From contig OZ010582.1 in NCBI GenBank assembly GCA_963932145.1, positions 20,073,826 through 20,137,825 of the forward strand: 64,000 nucleotides of DNA, written 5' to 3'. This document shows positions 45,141 to 55,744 of this stretch, one piece after another. Both the position numbers and the translations under genes were made by a program. Source of the DNA: Acanthosepion lycidas. Lineage: Eukaryota > Mollusca > Cephalopoda > Sepiida > Sepiidae. Below the pieces are notes generated by a model. That model saw only the letters and a list, made by a program, of their open reading frames with translations, had not been told where the DNA came from and did not search any database. Within the stretch, counting starts at the first letter, position 1, and each line of letters opens with the position of its first letter.

Positions 45141-46350
45141 CCAAATGGCCACCCACTTGATGCTGGCGAAAATCTGATTGACGAATTCCAGGTGATTCGG
45201 TTAAGATAAGAGTCTAGGGTGTGAGGTCTCCTCGAAGAAAAGAAAGAAAAGAAAGGGGAAGATAATTTTTTTTTCTTTGAGCATGATTTTTTAAACCGAG
45301 GCTAGTCTGGCCGCACCCACGCTGCTGAGCGGCCATTGGCTGAGGTAATCATGTGAAGAAGGAGGGGAGGCCTGTTGCGCCCCCCTGAAGGGATAGGTGT
45401 GAGATGCCACTGTGAGAGAGAGGGGAAACCCGTTGACACCCTCTGAGGGCATGTTGAGATACCAATATGAGAACAGAAGAAGGTTGGAAGACGAAAGACT
45501 TCCAAAAATGGAAAATAATAAAATTTTCCTGGCCGAAAACAAAGAAGTAGATTGTGGGTTAAGAATTATCAAGGAACCTCAAACCCCGACAAGCCCACCC
45601 CGGATTTGGTCGGCCTCCATATAAGCAGAGTCGCAGCGAGTGAAAAGAAGTTCGAGTTCGAGTTCAAGTTTGCAGTTGGAGTTGCACCCGCCCCGCAGAA
45701 ACCTGGCCGAAAGATTCACGCAAATCACGACCTCAACTTCTAGCCAAGAACAATTTATTTTTGAAGAATGACTTAGACTCACACCACCAAAACAAGTTTT
45801 ACGAATATCGCCTGAAGATGCACCAAGAAGCAGTTTCTTAAAGAACAAACAACTTAAGATGTTAAGACTCGCCTATCAAACACAAAGTGTCACGAATCCA
45901 TATAGCGGGTTTGGGAGAAAGACGCAGTCCTGTATTCAGCAACCAGATATAAAATATTGTTATCCTTTTTTAACACATTTGAACTTTTCGAGTTATTATT
46001 TTATTTTCTTTTACATATACTTGTGCGGTGTTACCCTTGATCGAACTCGGCTTGCATTACGGCCCGGCAACTGATTGATTTCGTCTGCCTAAGATCAATT
46101 CACAACGTGGGTAGGTTAGACTGGAAATCAAAACAGTTAATTCGGTAACCAGACGTTGGAGGCGAGCTGGGAGCGACAAGGCTGATACCGAATCTAACCA
46201 GATTTCCATCCGAATCACCAAAAGGTTAGAACGTCACATTTGGTGCCGCGACCAATACCAAGCCAGTTGGTCGTCACAGGACAGGATAGCACGACGGACG
46301 CGGCTAGGCAGACGTCACATTTGGCGCAGCGACACCGGGGGGACGTCACA
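45129..46350 (+). repeat. Family E LTR, partial copy (5' part missing)
   Basis: Closely matches 61108-62399 of the complete family E LTR, starting AATACGTCC and ending GGACGTCACA. TATA-like CATATAAG lies at 45618-45625. Orientation is opposite to the family B pol it abuts. The first 445 bp of the LTR are missing, and no target duplication is seen. Confidence 0.8.
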
Positions 46351-46978
46351 TAATATAATATAATATAAAAATATGATAATAAAATATAATACGAAATAAA
46401 GACCTTTTAAAATATTACAAAAGGTAATTATAAAATATAATATAATATGATGTAATATAATATAATATAATATAATAATATAAAAATATAATAATAAAAT
46501 ATAATACGAAATAAATAACTTTTAAAATATTACAAAAGGTAATTATAAAATATAAAATAATAATTTAATATAATGTAATATAATATAATATAATATAATA
46601 ATATAAAAATATGATAATAAAGTATAATACGGAATAAAGACCTTTTAAAATATTACAAAAGGTAATTATAAAATATAAAATAATAATCTAATATAATGTA
46701 ATATAATATAATAATATAAAAATATGATAAAATATAATACGAAATTAAGACCTTTTAAAATATTACAAAAGGTAATTATAAAATATAATATAATATAATA
46801 TAATAATATAAAAATATGATAATAAAATATAATACGGAATAAAGACTTTTTAAAATATTAAAAAAGGTAATTATAAAATATAAAATAATAATATAATATA
46901 ATATAATAGTATAAAAATATGATAAAATATAATACGAAATAAAGACCTTTTAAAATATTAGAAAAGGTAATTATAAAA
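46351..46978. repeat. AT-rich minisatellite, six imperfect units
   Basis: CTTTTAAAATATTACAAAAG plus GTAATTAT recurs at about 46402, 46518, 46639, 46752, 46847 and 46946. The blocks are separated by variable (TAATA)n and TAAAATATAATACGAAAT blocks, with a spacing of about 95-121 bp. Confidence 0.9.
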
Positions 46979-47530
46979 GCTCACTGTCAAACTAATTCTT
47001 TTATTCTGTGTTGAAAAGATTTACTGGGGATTCTGGACGAAAAACCTACAATGACATCGAAATACAAGCGTTACTCGACTAAAATTTTGGTGAATTGTCG
47101 GTGGAAAATATTAAGTTTCATTTTCTGGAAACTCTTAAGATAATGCAATCAGAGCAGATCTTTATTTTAAAGTATTAATGGAAAGACTTATGTAAAACAT
47201 TTATTACGTCTTGGGCCATGGAAAGTGTGTCATTATTCAGAATGACAATGCATGTTTTACATCTGCAAGTAAAATAATCTCAAGATACATTGGAGTGTTT
47301 TACCGCTTCCTGTTAACACATCGTCTTACTCTTAGAGATCTTTAAGGTTTCCATTTTTAATCAAATCATCGGAACACATTTTTAATAGTAAAAAAACACT
47401 TAAATAAAAGAATTTCATAAAGAAAGGGTCTCGGCCATTGATAATGAAAATTATTATTTTCTTCATAAATAAAATTAACTTTTCTTATATTTAAACAGTT
47501 CTCTACTGCTTTCCCTCACTCTCCCACTTT
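46979..47530. other. Non-coding spacer, nothing recognised
   Basis: There is no reading frame with motifs and no repeat shared within the window. Confidence 0.5.
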
Positions 47531-47536
47531 CTTTAA

Positions 47537-47639
47537 ATTTCTTTCTCTCTCACTTTTTCTCTGTCACTCTAACCTACTTTCTATCTCTCTCTCCCCCTTT
47601 CTTTCTTTCTCTCTCACTTTTTCTCTGTCACTCTAACCT

Positions 47640-47670
<31 letters not shown>

Positions 47671-47811
47671 CACTTTTTCTCTGTCACTCTAACCTTCTTT
47701 CTTTCTTTCTTTCTTTCTTTCTCACTTTTTCTCTGTCACTCTAACCTTCTTTCTCACTTTTTCTCTGTCACTCTAACCTTCTTTCTCACTTTTTCTCTAT
47801 CACTCTAACCT

Positions 47812-47851
<40 letters not shown>

Positions 47852-47857
47852 TTTCCC
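47537..47857. repeat. Pyrimidine-rich minisatellite and (CTTT)n
   Basis: CACTTTTTCTCTGTCACTC plus TAACCTTCTTT occurs six times, separated by variable CTTT runs. It ends in about 10 CTTT units. Confidence 0.92.
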
Positions 47858-48554
47858 AAAACGCGATATTACTATCCGAACAAGCTAATATTTTAGAAAT
47901 GTGGTCATATTTTTATGCCAGATAAATTATTGAACCTACCCCCCAAATAAAAAAAAAAAAAAAAAAATACATGTTCCATTTATTTTTTTAAATTTTCATC
48001 AGAAGTTACGAAATTGAAACCAGGTAATAGATGCCGAAACTTATAAAATATACGATATTACAGAGACAAGGATAATTTGAAAAGTTCTTTAAAGTGTAGA
48101 GGTCCATATTTTCCGCCTGGTATACATATACTCTTGGCCATCACAGACATTATAAGACAGACCGTGGTTGATAAAAGAATGTTAACAATTTGCTCCCAAA
48201 CCTCGGTATTTGCCCGAATGCTTGAACTGAAAATGAACTTATCTAGTAAAAAACGAAACAAAAAACAATTTCTTTAGGCCACTAGAGACTGCAAAAGCAG
48301 ACAGCAGTCGCCAATAGAAACTACAGTGTTCTCCTTGACTACTTGATAGCGAGAAGGATCTTCAGTGTGTAATCAATTCATTCTAATGGTCGTCTGCTTA
48401 TCTCCTTTCATTTTAATCGTTGCATTGCATCCTTAAAGTATCGAAACAACGTAATTCGTTTAGCCATCCAACGCCATCATATAGACTCTTTCTATCCAGC
48501 GAGTACCTATAATCCGGCGTGAACCCATTACACTTTTCCTTGTAATCTAGCTGC

Positions 48555-48555
<1 letters not shown>
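47858..48555. other. Non-coding spacer
   Basis: An A run lies at 47949-47967. Nothing else is recognised. Confidence 0.45.

Positions 48556-48590
<35 letters not shown>
48556..48590. repeat. (ATT)n microsatellite
   Basis: About 11 ATT units. It lies at the 3' end of the minus-strand LINE relic and is the complement of the AAT array at the plus-strand relative. Confidence 0.9.
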
Positions 48591-48593
<3 letters not shown>

Positions 48594-48995
48594 TTCCTTT
48601 GATTTCTGGTGTGTACACATTTCTTTCTGGGTCCCGACCAGAGACCTAACGTCAGAAATGGCATCACGACATTTTCCACTGACCAATTAAAAAGAAAACA
48701 CACACACACACACACGCATTTTACATAGATAAAGCCCTTCGTAAGGTGTGGACTGTATTTGTGAGAACAATTTTTTGGTATTTTTTTAAGTCACAAGCTT
48801 CCAGGAATCCCTTCAATCAGTCTACTGGAATCTTTTACAACCAATCCGAAGGAACTATAACAGGGATTGTTGAGGTTCCCACTTGCTACATTTTTGAGAT
48901 TTCGATTTCAAGGTCCTTGTATTTTGATAGCATTTTGAAGATTTTTGATAGCTTTATTATTATTATTATTTTCGTGAGACAAAGGAAAAGGTACT
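48591..48995 (-). pseudogene. LINE 3' coding end, minus copy (family 1)
   Basis: Reading minus, KDLEIEISKM, GTSTIPVIV and TLRRA match the better plus copy at 52824-53070. Stops interrupt it. It ends downstream in an (AAT)n tail on the minus strand. Confidence 0.7.
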
Positions 48996-49030
48996 GAACT
49001 GTTATGTGGAATCAGTCCTCTTATATGACA

Positions 49031-49446
49031 GTGATTACTGGAAATCTCATCACAAATGAAGAAGAGACTTCAAGAAACAGAAATGTGGTGCTACAGAAGG
49101 ATGCTGAGAATATCCTGAACCGAACGTATGAGCAATGACGAAGTTTTAGAGAAAATGGAAACAAAAAGAACACTTACACTTAACACCAGAAAGACACAGT
49201 TGAAATTTCTAAAGCACATAATAAGGAAAGAGGGCTTAGAAAATCTGATACTCATAGGACAGATTGGAGGCAAGAGGGATCATAGGAAAACAATGCATAA
49301 CCTACCTAGCGAGCTTGAGTAAATAGATGGCAGAACAAGGGAGATAACAAAAAGACGAAATTTATCAAGAGCTACAAAGGACAGAAAATTGTGGAGGACC
49401 ATGATTGCCAATGTCCTGGAGAGACACGGCACATAGAAGAAGAAGA
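49031..49446 (+). pseudogene. LINE 3' coding end, plus copy (RTE-like, family 2)
   Basis: The text shows KRLQETEMWCYRRMLRI, NDEVLEKM, LKFLKHIIRKEGLENL and GQIGGKRD, then RELWRT-like remains to a GAAGAAGAAG end. This is the common C-terminal region of RTE-type elements (RRMLRI..T..V...LGH..R..GLE). Stops and shifts are present. Confidence 0.78.
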
Positions 49447-49449
49447 ATA

Positions 49450-50600
49450 TTTCTAGTATGGATGGAATAATCAGAACAATCTGACACCGTCAACTGAATA
49501 ATGAATTCAGTTCAATGTTTCTTGAATGTTACCAACAACGCCATACGTAGAAGGCTGTAGATTAGATGAAAACAGTCTATCGATGGAACCTATAGACTAG
49601 AACCACAGACTTATCAACGTTCAGTTGTGATGTGATAGTTTCTGTCGCAAGTAGTTTTTTCAAGAGCTAGAATCCAGAGTTGTTTTTTTCATTGGGTGGC
49701 TACCGACCAAGGTTCGAGAACCCCGTCTCCAGAGGATGACACTAGTCCGATTAATCAGTGTATAATAAGAATACGAATAGTTTGGAAATACAAACGGTAA
49801 ATATCCACTTCTGTATTTTAATTAAGTAAGGGATATAGTTTTATTTGCGAGAGACGAATAAAAGTCGTTTTGAAAATGTTTTTTCTTAGTGTTATCAGCT
49901 ATAGTTTAAAGCGGTTTCTGTCGATGTTAGAATTCTCATTAGCATAATAGTGAGAGGAGAGCCTAGGTTCAGACGCATGCCATTTTTATAAGATCGGCTT
50001 TCATAAAGGGGATACAGATAAATGTTTATTTGTGTTTCAGGCTTTTCATTGGCTGAAAAAAAAAATTTCTTTTTTTTATTTAATATTGAGAAAGAAAAAT
50101 TTCTCCAACGAGCCTTTAATTACCAGTAGCTACAAGTCGTTAGAGCGAAAAATTCCATGATTTTTAAAATTTACTATTATTATTTATGCATCAAGGCTTA
50201 CTCTTTGACTGTAAAACCTAAATATGCTTGAATACATCCCAGCAACCCTTTATACAAAAGACTAATTTATTCATCTTTTTAAACCGCTCTCCTTGTTCAT
50301 AGACATGTCATGAAAGGATAAATTTCCAATTAAATTTAAATCTGAAGAATTTTCAGATCATTCTATGAGTGGCTGTCATTGCGTTCAAACCATTCCTTGG
50401 TGACCTTAGTAAATTACTTTGTTATCCTACTGAGATACGAAATTTATTGCATCATAGCAGTCTGTAACAGAACAAAACTTTTCTAGAACTTCTACGTAAT
50501 TTATTTATTTGCGAAGAGATTGAGCAACATTCATCGTCCCGAGTATGACGATAAACTATAATCGGCAGCAAGGAGGTTTTAAGGAGCGTGGAATCACATA
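49450..50600. other. Non-coding spacer
   Basis: No coding potential beyond short chance frames. No repeat shared with the rest of the window was noticed. Confidence 0.45.
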
Positions 50601-50612
50601 CTAATTACTAGT

Positions 50613-51150
50613 GTTCCCAGGTCCACCCTGACCCGCGGTGGGAGCGCCTGTTAGGTGGTCCCAGCTATGAAAGTATAAAAATACATTTTTATAGTAAAAA
50701 TACGCAATAAATTTTCATAGTAAAATAATTACCAGCAATAATAAATTTTCATGCTAGAAAAATTACCAGCAAAAAATTTTCGTAAAAAAAAAAAAAAATT
50801 ACCAGCGTTACATTTTTGCAAAAGAAATTACTAATGCTCCCAAGAAAATTAAATGCCAATAAACAAACAAACAAATAAACCACTTAATTGCTGTTTTTCC
50901 CAGGTACACCCTGAATCGAGGTGATAGCACCTGTTAAAGCCACATCAATGGGTAAATAGTGAGCCCTGAACAAAAACAAAACACCATGAAACTTTAAGAA
51001 TACATTTTTATAGTAAAAATACCAGCAATACATTTTTATATGAAAAATTACCAACAATAGCTATTTCTAGTAAAATTACGAACAATACCTATTTATAGTA
51101 AAATTACCAACAATACATGTTATAGTAGAATTATCAACAATATATTTTAT
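50613..51150 (+). repeat. Dispersed repeat, two tandem-like copies (family of 16483-16690)
   Basis: Two blocks (50613-50840, 50897-51150) each contain a CCCTGA-C-GGT-(G/A)AG headed part, then arrays of the palindromic ATTTTTATAGTAAAAAT unit followed by ACCAGCAATA. Confidence 0.7.
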
Positions 51151-51297
51151 ACATTATGAAATGGACAATGTCCGAAAATTATTTTAAGACATTTTATGTT
51201 TATACATTCTTTTTTTTTATAGATACAAATATTTAAGTAAATGCTCTGTTTATAATAAATAGTATTAACAACATTTACCGGCCTGAATGTCCGAGCA

Positions 51298-51384
51298 ATT
51301 GTCATAGAATATATGCGTCCTTCGAAAAGAATCGAACCTATATCCTATAACGGAACCGTCATATTGCCTGACGTGCTTTTACCG
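51298..51384 (-). pseudogene. tRNA-Leu-like sequence, decayed arm
   Basis: Reverse complement of the plus-strand unit, with an anticodon-like stem CGTCA/TGACG and loop GGCAATA (CAA in the anticodon position). The T-arm (ATAGGTTCGATTCTTTT) is damaged. Confidence 0.5.
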
Positions 51385-51444
51385 AGCAGATATGAATGTA
51401 CGTGAGAAAATCATGGAAAAAATCAACCTTGCTAACCGAAACGC

Positions 51445-51526
51445 TCCTCTGTGGCGAAATTGGTATAATCACGTCAGGCTATATGACGGTTCCGTATAGG
51501 ATACAGGTTCGATTCCTGTCGGAGGA
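51445..51526 (+). pseudogene. tRNA-like sequence with long variable arm (Leu-type), SINE head
   Basis: The 82-nt unit has a 7-bp acceptor stem (TCCTCTG with CGGAGGA, one G-T pair), GTGGCGAAATTGGTA as box A/D-arm, a 5-bp anticodon stem with loop GGCTATA, a 14-nt variable arm (TTCC..AGGA), and a perfect T-arm ACAGG-TTCGATT-CCTGT. The D-stem is weak and position 33 is G, so it is unlikely to work as a tRNA. Sequence CGCA follows rather than an encoded tail. The sister arm has CAA at the anticodon. Confidence 0.6.
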
Positions 51527-51799
51527 CGCATATTTTCTATGACACTTTCTCGGACAATCAGGCCGGTAAATGTTGTTAATACTGTTTATTATAAACAGAG
51601 CATTTACTTAAATATTTGTATCTATAAAAAAAGAATGTATAAACATAAAAATGTCTTAAAACACATTTTATCTGTAATTGAAGGCATACAATGGCGTTCA
51701 AAATATATTTCGATGAAGCCATAAAAGTATGTTCAAAATATTTAGATTTTGGCATTAAATAACTCAAAGATGTTGATATTCCGCTAAATAAATTCAACT

Positions 51800-52590
51800 A
51801 ACGAGAGTCACTAGGTAGGTCAGTTGCCTATCCCCCTCTCCATATACGTTGGCTTGTCTCCCTGCAGAAACCACGGTTACGCAAAGTAATCTTGGAAAGA
51901 AAATCTTAAGACATGCATCAGAGCTATTGACTACTTAACAACCGCAATGCTACTTATCGCTTTTGCGCTTTTTTCGGTCTCATATTAAAACTTAATCAAA
52001 GAAAATCCATCACTGTTAGGATTCCAAGCCACGGTGTTCAAAAAGCCTTAATAAATTCGGGTCGTCAAGGCTCTGACCAGTAATATAGGTTCTGGAATTA
52101 TATTCGCTAATTGTTCCTATTATTTCATATATAGCACAATTATGCACCTCATTCCACGTACGTCCATTAAAGGCGTATATGTGTGAGCTTGGATGCATGC
52201 TTGGTCCGAGTGAGAGAGAAAATTAAGATATTTTTTTATAACACTATAAAATCTGACATAATCTTGATTATCTAATACAGAGGTAACTGTGTTGCTGAAC
52301 TTCCTCTTAAATACAATAATGTAGTAAAATCCGTAGTCCGGATCTTCGGTGTCTCAAAAGAGTAAATGAATCTGTCTTGCATTCACACATGCGTCCATAT
52401 TGAAACAGATGCTAGAGATGCTCATATTTTAAATCAGCTCAAAAGATGGCGGCCTGCTTGCAATGATAACGCCAGATGTTATCAGTTTGCCAATGAAGAA
52501 CATTTACTACTTCCAGATGCGTAGTTTGCCTATTACAAATTACACACAGAGATAAATACTTAAACATACACACGAGTGCTTTTCTCATTA

Positions 52591-52626
<36 letters not shown>

Positions 52627-52774
52627 ACATTTTAACATTTCTTCTAAGAGTTCCTTAGGCAATGTAAACTTTTATTCGTTTTATTTATGCGCAATTTTTG
52701 AAAAGATTTGCCAAACGTAGTAGATAGAAAAATCCATCACATCTTTTTAATTTGTATTCGAGAGATGTTCACAG
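51800..52774. other. Non-coding spacer with CA microsatellite
   Basis: A (CA)n run lies at about 52594-52623. No gene is seen. Confidence 0.5.

Positions 52775-52823
<49 letters not shown>
52775..52823. repeat. (AAT)n microsatellite
   Basis: About 16 units, just upstream of LINE family 1 coding remains. Confidence 0.95.
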
Positions 52824-52825
<2 letters not shown>

Positions 52826-53194
52826 CTTCAAAAATCCATAAAAGATCTTCAAAAAGCTATCAAAATACAAAAGACCTTGAAATCGAAATCTCAAAAATGT
52901 GCTACATGGGCATGGGAACATCAACAATTTCTGTTGTAGTTGGAGCCCTCGGATTGGTCGGAAAAGATTCCAGTAGACTCATTGAAGTGATTCCTGGAAG
53001 CCTATGCCTTAAAGAAATACAAAAAAATGTTCTCATGAGTACAGCCTACACTTTACGAAGGGCTATGTAAAAAAAAAACATGTGTGTGTGTGTGTTCTAA
53101 TTGGTCAGTGGAAAATGTCATGATGCAATTTCTGACCTCAGGTCTCTGGTGGGGACCCGGAAAGAAATGTGTACAAACCAGAAATCAAAGGAAA

Positions 53195-53205
<11 letters not shown>
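52824..53205 (+). pseudogene. LINE 3' coding end, plus copy (family 1)
   Basis: The frame reads TKDLEIEISKMCYMGMGTST, VVVGALGLVGKDSSRLIE, VIPGSLCLKEIQKNVLM and STAYTLRRAM, then TAA at about 53068-53070. The pattern KDLEIEI..M..(x)..V..V.GALG......IP....EIQK..L..TA..LRR is a familiar LINE C-terminus. A 3' UTR-like stretch leads into an A/T microsatellite (53203-53249). Confidence 0.78.
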
Positions 53206-53237
<32 letters not shown>

Positions 53238-53249
53238 TAATAATAATAT
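53203..53249. repeat. (AAAT)n/(AAT)n microsatellite tail of the LINE
   Basis: About six AAAT units grade into AAT units directly after the LINE remains. Confidence 0.9.
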
Positions 53250-53604
53250 GGGTCGCGTAACGGTTATTGGGACTGAAAATGGAATCTGATAACCGATTTC
53301 AAGTTCTGCCCTAGTCTGTTGCGTTCATTTTCACACATAAGCCCGTGGGTAAAAAAAGACAAAAAACCATAAAACCATTTATTCTCCCTACATCCAATTA
53401 TCGGTTAAAAACAAGGGTAGATTAAGCTCTCGAGTCTTGGGTGACATTCAGTTTAAAAGAATAACAACAACTTTGAATTCAAAACTATGGAGAAGGCAAC
53501 GGGAAATTGACTCCCAAAAAGTCGTAGTATTTCACAGATAATAAGGAAAAAGGGAATCTGTAGCGAGTCATGATCGTCTACACCATGAAAGAACATGGCA
53601 TTTA

Positions 53605-53636
<32 letters not shown>

Positions 53637-53736
53637 GAAAAACTCTTCGTCAGAGATAGAATAGATGTCAAAATAAAGAATAGACCATATGATCAAAATA
53701 GGAAAAAGAAATATCCAGAGCAATGTAACAATAAAC

Positions 53737-54110
53737 CTTCTTCTTTTTTATGTGCTGTGTCCATTCAGAATGTAATAGGTTATGGCTCTCCACCACCTTC
53801 TATCCTTTGTAACTTTTAGTAATGTTTGTTTTTTTGTTACAATCCAACCATCCCCTGTTTTGCCATCAGTTAACACAAGCTCATCAGGTAGGTGGCCTGT
53901 TGTCTTACTTGGTCCATTTTGACTTTGATATGCCCTGTGAGTGGCACATTTGCCAAGCCCTACTTCCTCATTTTGTATGCAAGAAATTTCAGCTGTCTGA
54001 TTCTGAGTGTAAGTGTCCTTTTTGTTTTCATTTTTCTTGCTTACTCTCTTCATCCATGGTATTCTTAGCATCCTTATGTTGGATCACATATGTGTTGTCT
54101 GCAATTTTCT
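53737..54110 (-). pseudogene. LINE 3' coding end, minus copy (RTE-like, family 2)
   Basis: The minus strand reads LVLTDGKTGDGWIV, LLKVTKDRRWWRAITYYILN and GHST, then a stop and CTTCTTC-complement tail, matching the end of the 49031-49446 relic (ATKDRKLWR..IANVLERHGT). Earlier blocks (MLRIPWMKRVS) also match. Confidence 0.75.
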
Positions 54111-54342
54111 CATTATCTTTGGGGAGATATATCCTGCATTTACTGCCATATAGGAGGATTGTTAAAATACGAACATAGAAAAAAATGGGTTCTCTGGTAT
54201 GATTCGAAGCTGTGTCCACCCATAACAATCGACCTCTATGCCACGAAGTGCGTCGACAAACAAACAACGCTGAATAGTGCCTTTAAATGCAAGTCTTTCT
54301 CTGATTCACGAAATATACATATCTTCACAGCAAGTGGGGGAC

Positions 54343-54477
54343 GCAGGTTCGAATCCTACAGGAAAGCGCATATTTTCTTTTAAATAAATTTCTCGAATCG
54401 ACGAAAATAAATAAATATACTGTTTAATAAATAAGCGGCTACTTAAATATGGGTATCCACTAAAAATAACTTTTAAG

Positions 54478-54480
<3 letters not shown>
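54343..54480 (+). repeat. Third, 5'-truncated copy of the tRNA-headed repeat
   Basis: GCAGGTTCGAATCCTACAGG plus GCGCATATTTTCTT and a tail with TACTGTTTAATAAATAAGC and CTACTTAAATATGGGTATC matches the plus arm at 51505-51640. Confidence 0.65.

Positions 54481-54538
<58 letters not shown>
54481..54538. repeat. (TA)n microsatellite
   Basis: About 29 uninterrupted TA units, directly before the palindromic fold-back element. Confidence 0.97.
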
Positions 54539-54539
<1 letters not shown>

Positions 54540-54547
54540 TCTTCAGG

Positions 54548-54810
54548 TGTGCTATATTTATGGGATAAAGTGCTCAATATTAGAGATAGAGCGTGTGTAA
54601 ATATAAAAGTGAACATTGAAGTTAACACTTAGAGGCGACAGTCTGTTTCATGCTAGACGCAATCGTCAGGCCACGAGTGCTGTTTTTTTTTCTCGGCTAT
54701 TTATATCAGCTATTTATAATAGCCGAGAAAAAAAAACAGCACTCGTGGCCTGTCGATTGCGTCTAGCATGAAACAGACTGTCGCCTCTAAGTGTTGACTT
54801 CAATGTTCAC
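54548..54810. repeat. Fold-back element, long form: near-perfect 202-bp palindrome
   Basis: Arms 54609-54700 and 54719-54810 are 92 nt with about two mismatches and an 18-nt loop. The 60-bp leader (GCTATATTTATGGGATAAAG and onward) matches the short form at 25535. No reading frame of its own. Confidence 0.92.
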
Positions 54811-54811
54811 T

Positions 54812-54997
54812 TCAATTCAAAACCTGTGGAGGGTCGTTTCGGGACCTTGTGGTACGTGGTATTCGTCCCTTTAAAAAGTGTGGTTGGTTCTTCACAAAGC
54901 CTTTACCACTATAATCATATGCGCTCATGTCTGGGCTGTCGGTTCCTAAGAACTGAGTTGCTTGACCCTCATACGTTGAATACGACGGGAGAGTCCA

Positions 54998-54998
<1 letters not shown>
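54812..54998 (-). other. Unidentified minus-strand coding-like fragment
   Basis: The minus frame reads WTLPSYSTYEGQATQFLGTD, DMSAYDYSGKGFVKNQPHFL and GRIPRTTRSRNDPPQVLN. The composition looks like real protein rather than chance, perhaps part of a mobile-element protein. I do not recognise the family. It abuts a TA array on one side and the fold-back element on the other. Confidence 0.3.

Positions 54999-55000
<2 letters not shown>

Positions 55001-55058
<58 letters not shown>
55001..55058. repeat. (TA)n microsatellite
   Basis: About 29 TA units. Confidence 0.97.
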
Positions 55059-55062
<4 letters not shown>

Positions 55063-55744
55063 AGTACAAGTCAATGTCAGTTGAGATGATAGTGTCCACA
55101 ACTCCACGCTTCAGTTAAATGTAAACTCTATAATTGTTTTCGGACTATGTGTGTCGCCAGAACTATTTAACCCATAGCTTGCTAGGTGCTTTTGTATAAA
55201 TCAGTATAAAATGAAAAAAACTGGAGCTTCTTTCCTCTCTTCTTTCGTTCTTCAATCACAAGATTCCGCAATGACATGACGTGTCTCGTTTCCAATCCTG
55301 GCGAGATTCTCAGTCACTTTATAGTCTCAACCAAAGTATAATCAGCACACTTCAATATTTCCACACTAGGCTATATATATATATATGTGGATAAATATTT
55401 CTATTCAGCACAAGGAAAGGTTATATTATAGCAAACGAGACAATGCTGCTACTAATTGGATGCCTGTAACAAACTGGCACCCTGATGACATTACAAATTT
55501 CTCAAACAATCATATTGTCAATCACAATCAATGGAAATTTAACTCCCAATCATATTTAAGCGGAAATGAATTAATGTGATTCATTACGCACAATAATATG
55601 TAGCTAAAGAAAGAACAACCCCACTAGGTTTTCTAATCTCAATTCCCCGGACTGAAAAAAATAAACGGGTGTGAAAAATATGGTAGATGAACGTACAAAA
55701 AGCAAACAAACGATAACACAGGAGTACAATAGTAGCGATGATAA
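55059..55744. other. Non-coding spacer
   Basis: Short frames only (55385-55579). No motif is recognised. Confidence 0.4.

Larger units (their letters stand above)
51182..51661. repeat. Long inverted repeat, two tRNA-headed units head to head
   Basis: The arms 51182-51382 and 51461-51661 are inverted copies (ATTTACCGGCCTGAATGTCC against GGACAATCAGGCCGGTAAAT), with about 78 bp between. Each arm carries a tRNA-like head toward the centre and a shared AT-rich tail outward. A partial third copy lies at 54343-54480. Confidence 0.85.

Noticed and set aside
45291..45848. Reading frames within the family E LTR copies (also 61541-61835)
   Set aside because: The frames are not conserved between the two LTR copies and they overlap promoter sequence.
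46351..46978. CRISPR-like array
   Set aside because: The spacers are themselves repeats of TAATA type and the DNA is eukaryotic, so it is a minisatellite.
51445..51526. Functional suppressor-type tRNA with CUA anticodon
   Set aside because: The D-stem is mismatched, position 33 is G, the sister arm has CAA, and the unit is embedded in a repeat. A repeat head is the better reading.
48591..54110. Large inverted duplication of the LINE region
   Set aside because: The order of the two LINE families is the same on both sides, not reversed, so separate insertions explain it.
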